Part shown: piece after piece, positions 28,368 to 37,556 of the stretch | How positions within the stretch are numbered: position 1 is the stretch's first letter | How the letters are laid out: each line of letters starts with the position of its first letter | Assembly: GCF_033705735.1 (NCBI RefSeq) | Contig: NZ_CP131130.1 | Coordinates: 2,988,001 to 3,052,000, forward strand | Length of the DNA: 64,000 bases | Source of the DNA: Shinella zoogloeoides | GTDB taxonomy: Bacteria; Pseudomonadota; Alphaproteobacteria; Rhizobiales; Rhizobiaceae | Direction: 5' to 3' | Position numbers and translations under genes: made by a program | The notes under the pieces: generated by a model | Seen by the model: the letters and a program-made list of their open reading frames with translations, nothing else | Database searches by the model: none | What the model was told of the DNA's origin: nothing

Positions 28368-28856
28368 TCAGAAGAACAGGTGCTCGAGCAGTCCCGCGGG
28401 CAGCGAGAGTTGCAGGAAGCGGCCGAAGATGATGAAGACGACGAAGCTGATGGCGATGCCGACAGGCAGGGAGATCCAGAGCTTGCGTCGGCCGAAGCCG
28501 AAGGCCGTCAGCGCGAACAGCACGCCCGTGGCGATGGAAAAGCCCGCCGTCTTGAGCAGCAGCATCTGCCCGGCAAGCCCCGCGACGATCCAGACGACCG
28601 GCTGGATCTCGACGGGCTCGCGCTCCGGGAAATCACCGCGCCAGGCCTCGAAGCCCGTCCAGACGGCGAGCAGCGCCAGCCCGAGGGCGATGACATGCGG
28701 CACCGTCGCGGGGCCGATGCGCGAATAGTTGGTCATCTCCGCAAGCCGCCCCGCATCCCACCAGATGATGCCGGCAAGGATGAAGAGGACGGGAGCGATG
28801 ACCAGCGCCGCCCTGTCGGGGCGGCGCGCTTCACGGGAGGATGGAACCTCGCTCAT
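28368..28856 (-). CDS. tctB: tripartite tricarboxylate transporter, small permease TctB
   Basis: 162-aa membrane protein with four helices (about residues 15-35, 50-68, 85-105, 125-150), the small subunit that supports TctA. Sequence is poorly conserved in the family; the call rests on topology and position between tctC and tctA. Its ATG overlaps the tctC stop (ATGA), so translation is coupled. Confidence 0.9.
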   Translation of the reverse strand: MSEVPSSREARRPDRAALVIAPVLFILAGIIWWDAGRLAEMTNYSRIGPATVPHVIALGLALLAVWTGFEAWRGDFPEREPVEIQPVVWIVAGLAGQMLLLKTAGFSIATGVLFALTAFGFGRRKLWISLPVGIAISFVVFIIFGRFLQLSLPAGLLEHLFF

Positions 28857-29797
28857 TTGACGAGCCCGATATCCTTGAGGATGCTTTCCGTCGCGGCGAC
28901 ATCCTTGTCGAGCTGCGCCTTGAAGGCATCGCCGGCGAGATAGGTGTCCTGCCAGCCCTTGGTCTTCAGGACGTCCTTCCAGGAGGCGGAGGTCACCATC
29001 TTCTCGATGTCACCATTGATCGAGGCGACCTGCTCGTCCGAAAGGTCGGGCGCGGCGGCGATCATGCGCCAGTTCTCGACCACGACGTCGAGGCCGCTTT
29101 CCTTGATGGTCGGCGCGTCGATGCCCTCGATGCGCTCGCCGCTGGAAATGGCGATCAGGCGCAGCGTGCCGGCCTTTACCTGGGCCTCGAACTCGCCGTA
29201 GCCGGAAATGCCCGCCGTCACCTGATTGCCGAGGATCGCGGCAAGCGCCTCGCCGCCGCCGGCATAGGCGACATAGTTGATCTTGGTCGGGTCGACGCCC
29301 GCCGCCTTGGCGATGAGGCCGGCCGTGATGTGGTCCGTGCCGCCGGCCGAGCCGCCCGCCCAGGAGACCGCGCCGGGATCGGCCTTCAGCGCCTTGACGA
29401 GATCTTCCATGTTCTGGATCGGCGAGGCGGCCGGAACGACGATCGCCTCGTATTCACCGGTAAGCCGCGCGATAGGCGTCACGTCCTTCAGGGTGACCGG
29501 CGACTGGTTGGTGAGGATCGCGCCGACCATCACGTAGCCGCCGACGATGAGGGCGTTCGGATTGCCGGAATTCTGGCTGGTGAACTGGGCAAGGCCGATC
29601 GTGCCGCCAGCGCCCGGAACGTTGACCACCTGCACGCTGCCGGCGATCTTCTCGTCCTGAAGAACCGTCTGGATCGACCGGGCCGTCTGGTCCCAGCCGC
29701 CGCCGGGGCCGGCGGGCGCGATGATCGAATAATCCGCGGCGAAGGCCGGAAGCGCCATGGCGCCGGCGATCAGGGATGCCAGGAAGAAATGTTTCAA
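28853..29797 (-). CDS. tctC: tripartite tricarboxylate transporter, substrate-binding TctC (Bug family)
   Basis: 314-aa periplasmic Bug-type binding protein. Signal peptide 1-20 (MKHFFLASLIAGAMALPAFA), then the first family beta-strand YSIIAPAGPGGGWDQTAR, NVPGAGGTIGLA, and the dicarboxylate-contact region SWAGGSAGGTDHI. The start is TTG at 29797, supported by GGAGGACA seven bases before it; no ATG lies near and the long upstream frame lacks sense. First gene of tctCBA. The 209-bp gap upstream should hold its promoter. Confidence 0.93.
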   Translation of the reverse strand: MKHFFLASLIAGAMALPAFAADYSIIAPAGPGGGWDQTARSIQTVLQDEKIAGSVQVVNVPGAGGTIGLAQFTSQNSGNPNALIVGGYVMVGAILTNQSPVTLKDVTPIARLTGEYEAIVVPAASPIQNMEDLVKALKADPGAVSWAGGSAGGTDHITAGLIAKAAGVDPTKINYVAYAGGGEALAAILGNQVTAGISGYGEFEAQVKAGTLRLIAISSGERIEGIDAPTIKESGLDVVVENWRMIAAAPDLSDEQVASINGDIEKMVTSASWKDVLKTKGWQDTYLAGDAFKAQLDKDVAATESILKDIGLVK

Positions 29798-30006
29798 GGG
29801 TCTGTCCTCCGTCAGGCGCGGGCTCACCCGCGCATCGTTGCCTGTGGCGGGAGGACAGAGCCGCCATGACGGCGCGAGCCGCCTTTCGGCGGGCGCGACT
29901 GTGGCAGAATTCTCCTCCCGGTCTTCCGTCCGCCTCCACGGACGATGAAGAACCCCAAGCGACCACAGAAAGCTGTCATTTACCTGACATGGCGGCGGAA
30001 GGCCGG

Positions 30007-31074
30007 CTACTGGTTGCGCAGGACCTCGTTCCAGCGCGCGATCAGCCGGGCACGCTTGACCTGGTCGAGATAGACCATCAGGCCGGGGCTGACCGGCACC
30101 GGCTTCAGCTGCGCACCGAGCAGTGCGTTCATCGTGCGCGCCGTGTTGGAGCCCGAGACCTCGGGACTGACGGCAGCGATCTGCAATTCGCGCGACAGGA
30201 TCTCCTGCCCCTCCTGCGACATGAAGAAGGCGAGATACCGCCGGCCAAGCTCCGGCGAGGCGGCGGCCTGCGGCACCAGCCCGATGCGCGACATGACGAC
30301 GGTATAGTCCTTCGGCAGCACGATCCCGACATCCGGGTGCCGCGAGGCCCAGTCCGCCGCATAGGAGCCGAGGATGTTGTAGCCGAGCACGAAGCGCCCG
30401 TCGGCGACGCGCTCCAGGATCGCCGAGCTGGTCGAATAGAGCTTCACGCCCGCCGCGCCCATCGCCTGGATCACGGTCCAGATGTCGCCGAACTGCTCCT
30501 GGTCGCGCGCCATGAAGAGGAAGCCGACGCCGGAGCGTTCGATGTCGTAGGTGCCGATGCGGCCATAGACCTTCTCGCCCTGCCGCTTGAGGTAGTCGAC
30601 GAACTCGGCGCGCGAAGCCGGCGGCTTGCCGCCCTTGAAGCTCGGCTTGTGATAGACGAAGACGGCGGGCTCGAAGGTCAGCGCATAGGCGGTGTTGCGC
30701 CAGTTGGCCCATTGGGGCCAACGGTCGCTCATCGGCAGGTCGCTGCGCTGCGCGTAGCCGTCGTTGCTGAGCTTGACCTGCAGGTCCATCGCCGAGGAGA
30801 AGGCGAAGTCGGCGGTCTTCCGCCCGGCATCCGTCTCGCTGACGATGCGGTCATGCACCTCGCCGGTCAACATCTCCTCATAGCGCACCGCCACGTCCGG
30901 ATTGGCCTTCTGGAAGCCATCGATCATCGGCCGGGCGAGCGGCTCGTCGAGCGAGGAATAGACGACGAGGACGGGCGCGTCCGCATTGCCGTCGCGCGCC
31001 GCGAAGAAGGCCGGCTCGGCAAGAACGGGCGAAGAGGTCGCCAGAAGTGCAAGAAGGGTGAGGACAAGGCGCAT
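30007..31074 (-). CDS. orphan ABC-type (Fe3+/sulfate-like) substrate-binding protein
   Basis: 355-aa periplasmic protein with signal peptide 1-20 (MRLVLTLLALLATSSPVLAE). The fold is the extracellular solute-binding family of iron/2-aminoethylphosphonate type: VLVVYSSLDEPLARPMID, GFQKANPDVAVRYEEM, and FEPAVFVYHK. No permease or ATPase gene adjoins it. It is divergent from tctD, 77 bp apart, and sits upstream of tctC on the same strand; homologues next to TctDE-like systems suggest a ligand-presenting role for the kinase. An upstream ATG at 31107 adds 11 residues; MRLVL fits a signal peptide. Confidence 0.88.
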   Translation of the reverse strand: MRLVLTLLALLATSSPVLAEPAFFAARDGNADAPVLVVYSSLDEPLARPMIDGFQKANPDVAVRYEEMLTGEVHDRIVSETDAGRKTADFAFSSAMDLQVKLSNDGYAQRSDLPMSDRWPQWANWRNTAYALTFEPAVFVYHKPSFKGGKPPASRAEFVDYLKRQGEKVYGRIGTYDIERSGVGFLFMARDQEQFGDIWTVIQAMGAAGVKLYSTSSAILERVADGRFVLGYNILGSYAADWASRHPDVGIVLPKDYTVVMSRIGLVPQAAASPELGRRYLAFFMSQEGQEILSRELQIAAVSPEVSGSNTARTMNALLGAQLKPVPVSPGLMVYLDQVKRARLIARWNEVLRNQ

Positions 31075-31151
31075 CGCATGACCTTGCCAAAGCGGACGCC
31101 CGTTCACAAGAGCGCCCGCCGCCGCTAAATTCGCCGTGGGAGGACGAAGAC

Positions 31152-31826
31152 GTGCGCATTCTACTGGTCGAGGACAACGAAGCCCTGGCGGACGGCCTTT
31201 TCGCCATCCTCAAGGGCACCGGCCATGCCGTGGACGTGGTGCGCGACGGCGCTTCGGCCGACGCGGCCATCGCGTCGGAGAATTTCGACCTCGTCATCCT
31301 CGACCTGACGCTGCCGGAAATGGACGGGCTCGACGTGCTGCGCGCCATGCGCGCCCGCTCCAGCAAGGCCGCCGTGTTGATCCTGACAGCGCGCGGCGCG
31401 CCGGAAGAGCGGGTGCGCGGCCTCGATCTCGGCGCCGACGACTACATGATCAAGCCTTTCGACATCTCCGAATTCGAGGCGCGCGTGCGCATGCTGCTGC
31501 GCCGGCAGGCGGGGCTGCGCTCCTCCGCCATCGCCTTCGGCGGCATCGCGCTCGACCTCAATTCCCGCACCTTCTCGGCCGAGGGCGTGCCGCTCGACAT
31601 TCCCGCCCGCGAACTCGGCCTTCTCGAGATCCTCTTCATGCGCGCCGGCAAGGTGGTCGCCAAGGAAGCCATCATGCAGTCGCTCGCCGCCTTCGACGAC
31701 GACCTGTCGGCCAATGCCATCGAACAATATGTCAGCCGGCTCCGGAAGCGCCTCGCCCCGCACGGCCTCACCGTGCGCACCGCCCGCGGCATCGGCTACT
31801 ATCTCGACAAGGCGGCGGCCGCTTGA
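31152..31826 (+). CDS. tctD: OmpR-family response regulator TctD
   Basis: 224-aa two-component regulator. Receiver domain 1-115 with acidic pocket ED (residues 7-8), phospho-acceptor Asp51 (LVILDLTLPEMDG), conserved Thr/Lys in ILTARG and YMIKPF. C-terminal winged-helix domain from about 125 with the YVSRLRKRL recognition helix. GTG start, with GGGAGGA seven bases upstream. The next gene, the kinase, begins by overlapping its stop (TTGA). Probably controls tctCBA in response to carboxylates. Confidence 0.95.
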   Translation: MRILLVEDNEALADGLFAILKGTGHAVDVVRDGASADAAIASENFDLVILDLTLPEMDGLDVLRAMRARSSKAAVLILTARGAPEERVRGLDLGADDYMIKPFDISEFEARVRMLLRRQAGLRSSAIAFGGIALDLNSRTFSAEGVPLDIPARELGLLEILFMRAGKVVAKEAIMQSLAAFDDDLSANAIEQYVSRLRKRLAPHGLTVRTARGIGYYLDKAAAA

Positions 31827-33211
31827 CGCTCCTTCCCGCCGCCTCCCTTCGCCGCCGCCTCCTCCTCTGGCTGCTCGTCTCGACGGCGGTGATCGGCGTC
31901 GTCGCCCTCGTCGACACCTATAACGAGGCGGTGACGACGGCGAACAACGTCTCGGACCGCGTGCTCGCCGGCTCGGCGCTCGCCATCGCCGAGCGCGTCG
32001 TGGTGACGGAAAACGGCGCGCTGGAGGTCGACATCCCTTATGTCGCGCTGGAAATGCTGACCTCGGCCGCGCAGGACCGCGTCTTCTACCGCGTCGACGG
32101 CCCGCCCGGCCGCTTCATCACCGGCTACCAGACCCTGCCGACCATCGCCGAGATGGGCGGCCGGTCGATCGGTTTTGCGGATGCGACCTTCCGCGGCGAG
32201 CCGATCCGCATCGCCGTGCTCCAGCGCTCCGCCTCCACCGGCATCAATTCCGTGCCCTTCGCCGTGACCGTCGCCGAAACCACCATCGCCCGCCGCCAGC
32301 TGACGCAGACGATCCTCCTGCGCTCGGCGCTGCGCCTTGCCATGATGATCGCGGGCGCCGCCGCCATCGTCTGGATCGCCGTCACCGTCTCGCTGCGTCC
32401 GCTCTACAGGCTCGGCGACGCCATCGCCGAGCGCAGCCCGAACGACCTGCACCCCATCGAACAGCGCGCGCCAAGCGAGGTGCAGGGCCTCGTCGACACG
32501 GTCAATTCCTTCATGGTGCGCCTGCAATCGGCGCTCGACGCGCTGCGCCACTTCTCCGGCAATGCCAGCCACCAGCTCCGCACGCCGCTCGCCATCGTCC
32601 GCACCCAGCTCGCGCTGGCGGGCCGGGCGGCGACGCTGGAGGAGGCGCAGGAGGCCGCACGCAAGGGGGATGCTGCCGTCGCCCATGCCGAGCGCATCCT
32701 CGCCCAGCTCCTGCTGATGGCGAAGATCGACGCCGCCGGCTCCAACGAGCCGCAGACGCTCGCCGCCGTCGACATCGCCGCCCTCGCCCAGCAGCTCACC
32801 GCCGACCGCGTGCCCGCCGCCGCCGAGGCCGGCATCGACCTCGGCTACGAAGGCGACGGCCCGGCCTTCGCCCGCGTCGAGCCGTTGCTGTTCGGCGAAT
32901 TGCTGCGCAACCTCGTGGAGAACGCCATCGCCTATGCCGGCCGCGGCGCGGAGGTGACGGTGAGCGTGCGGCAGGGAAGGGATGCGGTGCATCTCACGGT
33001 CGAGGACAACGGCCCCGGCATCCCGCCGGAGCGCCGCACGCTCGCGCGCCAGCGATTCGCGCGCGGCGAACATCGCGACGCGCCCGGCATGGGCCTCGGC
33101 CTGCCGATCGTCGAGGAGATCGCCGCGCTGTTCGATGCGGCGATGACGCTGGAGAGCGGCCCCGCCGGCTGCGGCCTTCGCGTGGCGATCCGCTTCCCAG
33201 CGGCCGGTTAA
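31823..33211 (+). CDS. tctE: sensor histidine kinase TctE
   Basis: 462-aa membrane kinase paired with TctD. Helices at about residues 12-30 and 170-191 enclose a periplasmic TctE-type N-terminal sensor domain (2CSK_N). A dimerisation domain with the phospho-His250 in ASHQLRTPL follows, then the ATPase domain with N box NLVENAIAYA, G1 DNGPGIP and G2 GMGLGLPIV. The start is TTG overlapping the tctD stop. It ends overlapping the convergent LysE gene by 4 bp. Confidence 0.94.
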   Translation: MTLLPAASLRRRLLLWLLVSTAVIGVVALVDTYNEAVTTANNVSDRVLAGSALAIAERVVVTENGALEVDIPYVALEMLTSAAQDRVFYRVDGPPGRFITGYQTLPTIAEMGGRSIGFADATFRGEPIRIAVLQRSASTGINSVPFAVTVAETTIARRQLTQTILLRSALRLAMMIAGAAAIVWIAVTVSLRPLYRLGDAIAERSPNDLHPIEQRAPSEVQGLVDTVNSFMVRLQSALDALRHFSGNASHQLRTPLAIVRTQLALAGRAATLEEAQEAARKGDAAVAHAERILAQLLLMAKIDAAGSNEPQTLAAVDIAALAQQLTADRVPAAAEAGIDLGYEGDGPAFARVEPLLFGELLRNLVENAIAYAGRGAEVTVSVRQGRDAVHLTVEDNGPGIPPERRTLARQRFARGEHRDAPGMGLGLPIVEEIAALFDAAMTLESGPAGCGLRVAIRFPAAG

Positions 33212-33849
33212 GGCTTGCGCCAGCCGAGAAGGCCGGGCGCGGCGTGCCAGATCGCCTGCACGGCAAAGCCCATGAAGAGCAGGCCCGACATGCGCACGAT
33301 GGCAAGCTCGTGGCGGCGATAGAACCGGCGCACCAGGCTCGCACCGATGATCACGACGAGAACGCCGTCCGCCAGCAGGAAGCCGACGAGCGAGGCGCTG
33401 AGGAGGAGCGGCAGCGCCTGGAAGTCCAGCGCGTTCGAGGAGCTGGCGAGCAGCGCCGTGAAGGTCGCGAGCGCCACGGGATAGCCCTTGGGATTGGTGA
33501 GACCGAAGATCAGGCCACGGCGCAGCGGCCGCTCGACCGTCAGCATCGACGCGCCGTCCGAGCGCTTGCTCGCCCGAAGCGCCGACCAGCCGAGCCAGGC
33601 GAGATAGAAGCCGCAGAGGAGGCCGAGCACGTCGAAGACCGTGGTGCCGATGGTCTTTGCCCCGACGATGGCGACGAGCGCGAGGCTGGACCAGACCATG
33701 TCGCCGGCAAGATGGCCGCCGAGGAAGAGCGCGCCTGCCTTGCGCCCCTGCCCCGCGCCGATGCCGAGCAGCGCGAGGAACGCCGGCCCGGGGATGAGCA
33801 CATAGAGCAGGGCAGCCATGAAGGCGCCGAATAGCATGGAACCGGTCAT
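33208..33849 (-). CDS. LysE/RhtB family exporter
   Basis: 213-aa membrane protein with six predicted helices. The N-terminal motif LIPGPAFLALLGIGAGQGRKAG (a GxGPG-type LysE signature), YLAWLGWSALRA and FGLTNPKGYPVALATFTA are family hallmarks. Such proteins export amino acids or related solutes. The MarR-type gene 172 bp upstream on the opposite strand may regulate it. First of three LysE-family genes in the window. Confidence 0.92.
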   Translation of the reverse strand: MTGSMLFGAFMAALLYVLIPGPAFLALLGIGAGQGRKAGALFLGGHLAGDMVWSSLALVAIVGAKTIGTTVFDVLGLLCGFYLAWLGWSALRASKRSDGASMLTVERPLRRGLIFGLTNPKGYPVALATFTALLASSSNALDFQALPLLLSASLVGFLLADGVLVVIIGASLVRRFYRRHELAIVRMSGLLFMGFAVQAIWHAAPGLLGWRKP

Positions 33850-34021
33850 CAGGAATTCCCTCGAATTTCAGGCATTTCAGTCTGCCGCACGGCTTTCGTC
33901 AAGGTGGGTCGGCGGGCATTTTTTCACCGCGCAGGGCAGCCATGCATTGCCGCCGCAGCTCGGCGGTTGTCCATTGCCGCGCCAGCCAGTAAGGAAAGCT
34001 TACAATAGCCAGAAAGTCATC

Positions 34022-34507
34022 ATGTCCACGCGCCCCGATCCCGATGCCCTCGGTTTCGTCCTTATCGACGTTGCCCGCATGCTGCGTAGCGCCTTCGAGC
34101 GCCGCATCGCCACCGCCGGCCTCGGCCTCACGCCGGGCGAGGCCCGCACGCTCGTGCGCATCGCCACGCTGGAAGGCAGCCGCCAGCTCGAGATCGCCCA
34201 GCAGATGGGCATCGAGCCGATGACTCTCTCCACCTATCTCGACCGCCTCCAGAGCCTCGGTTTCATCGAGCGCCGGGCCGACCCCGCCGACCGCCGCGCC
34301 AAGCTGATCCACACGACGCCGGCCGCCGCCGAGGTCATCGCCCGCATCCGCGTCGAGCAGATCGAGCTGATGCGGCTGGTGACGGATGGCATCGGCGAGG
34401 AAGACCTTTCGCTGATGCGTGCGCGCATGAAGCATCTGCGCGCCAACCTTTCGGCCCTCGAGGAAGGCGGCGGCGCCCCTTCCCTCGCCAGTCAGGCGAT
34501 CCGCTAG
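34022..34507 (+). CDS. MarR family transcriptional regulator
   Basis: 161-aa winged-helix repressor. Helices near the start (GFVLIDVARMLRSAFERR) form the dimer interface. The DNA-binding part is LTPGEARTLVRIATL...QLEIAQQMGIEPMTLSTYLDRLQSLGFIERR with the wing RRADPADRRAKLIHTT. The frame is open to 33818, but MSTRPDPD is the sensible start. It is divergent from the LysE exporter and is followed by a terminator shared with argG. The ligand is unknown; regulation of the exporter is an inference from position. Confidence 0.9.
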   Translation: MSTRPDPDALGFVLIDVARMLRSAFERRIATAGLGLTPGEARTLVRIATLEGSRQLEIAQQMGIEPMTLSTYLDRLQSLGFIERRADPADRRAKLIHTTPAAAEVIARIRVEQIELMRLVTDGIGEEDLSLMRARMKHLRANLSALEEGGGAPSLASQAIR

Positions 34508-34527
34508 AACGGCGAGTTCCAGACGAA

Positions 34528-34556
34528 AAACCCGCCGCCGTTCCCGGCAGCGGGTT
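34528..34556. terminator. bidirectional terminator between marR-type gene and argG
   Basis: Hairpin AAACCCGCCGCCG-TTCC-CGGCAGCGGGTTT. The flanking A-run and T-run serve both convergent genes. Confidence 0.8.
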
Positions 34557-34577
34557 TCCTTCACGATGCGAGAGCGC

Positions 34578-35801
34578 TCAGCCGCGCTTGTTGCGGGCAG
34601 CGAGCGTGCGCAGGCGCAATGCGTTCAGCTTGATGAAGCCGGCGGCGTCCTTCTGGTCGTAGGCGCCCTGGTCGTCCTCGAAGGTGACGAGCTTGTCGGA
34701 ATAGAGCGACTTCGGCGATTCGCGGCCGGTGACCATGACATTGCCCTTGTAGAGCTTCAGCGTCACCTCGCCCTCGACATGCTCCTGGCTCCGGTCGATC
34801 GCGGCCTGCAGCATCTCGCGCTCCGGCGAGAACCAGAAGCCGTAATAGATGAGCTCGGCATAGCGCGGCATCAGCTCGTCCTTGAGATGGGCGGCGCCGC
34901 GGTCGAGCGTGATGCTCTCGATGGCGCGGTGCGCAGCGAGCAGGATCGTGCCGCCGGGCGTCTCGTAGACGCCGCGCGACTTCATGCCGACGAAGCGGTT
35001 TTCCACGAGGTCGAGGCGGCCGATGCCGTTGTCGCGGCCGTAGTTGTTGAGCGTCGCCAGGATCGTCGCCGGCGACATGCGCACGCCGTTGATCGAGACG
35101 GCATCGCCCCGCTCGAAACCGACCTTGATGACGGTCGCCTTGTCGGGTGCCGTTTCCGGCGAGATGGTGCGCATATGCACGTATTCCGGCGCCTCGACGG
35201 CCGGGTCTTCCAGCACCTTGCCCTCGGAGGAGGAGTGCAGGAGGTTCGCGTCGACCGAGAACGGCGCTTCGCCCTTCTTGTCCTTGGCGACCGGGATCTG
35301 GTGCTGCTCGGCGAATTCGAGCAGATGCGTGCGGCTCTTGAACGACCAGTCGCGCCACGGCGCGATGATCTTGATGTCCGGGTTCAGCGCATAGGCCGAA
35401 AGCTCGAAGCGGACCTGGTCGTTGCCCTTGCCGGTCGCGCCGTGCGCGATGGCGTCGGCACCGGTCTTGGCGGCGATCTCGATGAGGTGCTTGGAGATCA
35501 GCGGGCGGGCGATGGAGGTGCCGAGCAGGTAGACGCCCTCATAGACCGCATTGGCGCGGAACATCGGGAAGACGAAATCGCGCACGAATTCCTCGCGCAC
35601 ATCCTCGATGAAGATTTCCTTGATGCCGAGCATCTCGGCCTTCTTGCGTGCCGGCTCCAGCTCTTCGCCCTGGCCGAGGTCGGCCGTGAAAGTCACGACT
35701 TCCGCGCCGAGTTCCGTCTGAAGCCACTTCAGGATGATCGAGGTATCGAGGCCGCCGGAATAGGCGAGCACGACTTTCTTCACGTCTTTATGTGATGCCA
35801 T
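34578..35801 (-). CDS. argG: argininosuccinate synthase
   Basis: ATP-dependent ligation of citrulline and aspartate in arginine synthesis. 407 aa, normal. The ATP pyrophosphatase P-loop AYSGGLDTS is at residues 14-22, with [23 protein letters not shown] and YETPGGTIL among family motifs. The frame extends to 35918, but [11 protein letters not shown] is the conserved start. Monocistronic, with its own upstream region (35802-35986) shared with the divergent SDR gene. Confidence 0.97.
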   Translation of the reverse strand: MASHKDVKKVVLAYSGGLDTSIILKWLQTELGAEVVTFTADLGQGEELEPARKKAEMLGIKEIFIEDVREEFVRDFVFPMFRANAVYEGVYLLGTSIARPLISKHLIEIAAKTGADAIAHGATGKGNDQVRFELSAYALNPDIKIIAPWRDWSFKSRTHLLEFAEQHQIPVAKDKKGEAPFSVDANLLHSSSEGKVLEDPAVEAPEYVHMRTISPETAPDKATVIKVGFERGDAVSINGVRMSPATILATLNNYGRDNGIGRLDLVENRFVGMKSRGVYETPGGTILLAAHRAIESITLDRGAAHLKDELMPRYAELIYYGFWFSPEREMLQAAIDRSQEHVEGEVTLKLYKGNVMVTGRESPKSLYSDKLVTFEDDQGAYDQKDAAGFIKLNALRLRTLAARNKRG

Positions 35802-35986
35802 GATGATGAGGTCCGTTGCATGAAGGGCCGCAGCAAACCCGCGAAAGCCCGGTGTCGCGGCACTTTTAGCGAGATTGGCGCGCGGCGCAAGGGCAAGGCC
35901 CGGCGCATCGTGACGCAAAGCGGGTTTGACGGCGCCGCGCGCCTCCCCATATTCGGGGAAAGTGGACCATGGAAGGGGACGATCCC

Positions 35987-36838
35987 ATGACGACCATCGA
36001 GGACATCATCAAATCCGCCAATGTCGCCGTCATCACCGGCGGCGCCTCCGGCATCGGGCTTGCCGCCGCAAGGCGCTTCGCCGAGGCCGGCATGTGCGTG
36101 GCGCTCGCCGACCGCAACGCCGACCAGCTCGGCGAGGCCCGCGCCGAACTCGAAGCCATTGCCGGCGAGGCGAATGTCATGGCCGTCGAGACCGACGTCG
36201 CCCACCGGCACGAGCTGGAATCGCTGGAACGCGCCGTTCTCCAGCGCTTCGGCCGCGTGCATGTGCTGATGAACAATGCCGGCATCCAGCCGGACACCTC
36301 CATCTTCAGCACTGAAGCCAACTGGGACCATATCCTCGCGGTCAACCTGATGGGCGTCATCCACGGCACGCAGGTCTTCGGCCCGAACATGCTGGCCCAT
36401 GGCGAGCCCGGCCTCATCATCAATACCGGCTCCAAGCAGGGCATCACCACGCCGCCCGGCAATCCGGCCTACAATGTCTCGAAAGCCGGCGTGAAGGTCT
36501 TCACCGAAGCGCTCCAGCACGAATTGCGCAACACGGCGGGCGCGAAGGTTTCCGCCCATCTGCTGATCCCCGGCTTCGTCTTCACCGCCCTGACGAAGGG
36601 CGAGCGCACGGAGAAGCCCGGCGCCGCCTGGACGCCGGCCCAGACCGTCGACTTCATGCTGGAAAGCCTTGCGCGCGGCGACTTCTACATCCTCTGCCCG
36701 GACAACGACGTCGCCCGCACCCTCGACGAGCGCCGTATGGCCTGGGCGATGGGCGACGTCATCGAGAACCGCCCGCCGCTCTCGCGCTGGCATCCGGATT
36801 ACGCGGAGAAATTCAAGGCCTTCGCCGAACGTCCCTGA
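35987..36838 (+). CDS. SDR family oxidoreductase
   Basis: 283-aa short-chain dehydrogenase/reductase. Cofactor motif TGGASGIG near residue 17, NNAG near 94, and the catalytic set with Ser (NTGSKQG) and YNVSK (Tyr-x-x-x-Lys) near residue 160. An Asp after the second strand (LADRN) suggests NAD preference. Substrate not predictable. An in-frame ATG lies 18 bp upstream; AAGGGGA seven bases before 35987 favours the start given. Confidence 0.9.
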   Translation: MTTIEDIIKSANVAVITGGASGIGLAAARRFAEAGMCVALADRNADQLGEARAELEAIAGEANVMAVETDVAHRHELESLERAVLQRFGRVHVLMNNAGIQPDTSIFSTEANWDHILAVNLMGVIHGTQVFGPNMLAHGEPGLIINTGSKQGITTPPGNPAYNVSKAGVKVFTEALQHELRNTAGAKVSAHLLIPGFVFTALTKGERTEKPGAAWTPAQTVDFMLESLARGDFYILCPDNDVARTLDERRMAWAMGDVIENRPPLSRWHPDYAEKFKAFAERP

Positions 36839-36864
36839 AAGCGTTTCGGCTGGCAATTTTCCGA

Positions 36865-36895
36865 AAGGCGGATAAGAGTCGCCTCTTTCCGCCTT
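36865..36895 (+). terminator. weak hairpin between SDR and LysE genes
   Basis: AAGGCGGA / TCCGCCTT stem of 8 bp with a 15-nt loop, 13 bp before the LysE ATG. It may terminate the SDR transcript or lie in the LysE leader. Confidence 0.35.
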
Positions 36896-36908
36896 CCAGA
36901 GGATCGCC

Positions 36909-37550
36909 ATGGACTTCGTGCCCGCGCTTGCGACGCTCATCACCTTCGCGGCGACGACATTGCTTCTGGCCGCCACGCCCGGGCCGGACATGACGCTCTC
37001 GATCAGCCGCGCCCTGTCGCAGGGCCGCGGCCCGGCGCTCTACGTGGTGCTCGGCACCTGCCTCGGCATCCTCGTGCACACGCTGCTCGTCGCCTTCGGC
37101 ATCTCGGCTCTCATCGCCGCCTCGCCGACGACCTTCACCATCCTGAAGAGCGGCGGCGCGGCCTATCTGCTGTGGCTCGCCATACAGGCGATCCGCCACG
37201 GCACCAGCCTGACGATCAAGGCGGCGGACAGCCCGCGCGGCACCGCGCTCGCCAGCATCTCCACCGGCTTCTGGGTGAACCTGCTCAATCCGAAGGTCGT
37301 CATCTTCTTCGTGACGTTCCTGCCGCAGTTCGTCAGCGCCGGCGATCCCCATGTCACGGGCAAGCTGGTCTTCCTCGGCCTGTTCTTCATCGCCGTCGGC
37401 ATACCCGTCAACATCGCGGTAATCCTTGCCGCCGACCGGCTCGCCGGCTGGCTGCAGCGGAACCCGAAGGCGCTGCGCGGCCTCGACTACACCTTCGCGG
37501 GCGTCTTCTCGGTCTTCGCCGTCAAGATCTTCCTGACGCAGGCGCGATAG
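36909..37550 (+). CDS. LysE/RhtB family exporter
   Basis: 213-aa six-helix membrane protein, second LysE homologue. Motifs: LLAATPGPDMTLSISRALSQGRG (GP-D/N signature), YLLWLAIQAIRHG, and NLLNPKVVIFFVTFLPQF, which matches the threonine/homoserine (RhtB) branch more closely than the 33208 paralogue. GAGGATCGCC precedes the ATG. It follows the SDR gene by 70 bp. Confidence 0.92.
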   Translation: MDFVPALATLITFAATTLLLAATPGPDMTLSISRALSQGRGPALYVVLGTCLGILVHTLLVAFGISALIAASPTTFTILKSGGAAYLLWLAIQAIRHGTSLTIKAADSPRGTALASISTGFWVNLLNPKVVIFFVTFLPQFVSAGDPHVTGKLVFLGLFFIAVGIPVNIAVILAADRLAGWLQRNPKALRGLDYTFAGVFSVFAVKIFLTQAR

Positions 37551-37556
37551 GAAGCG

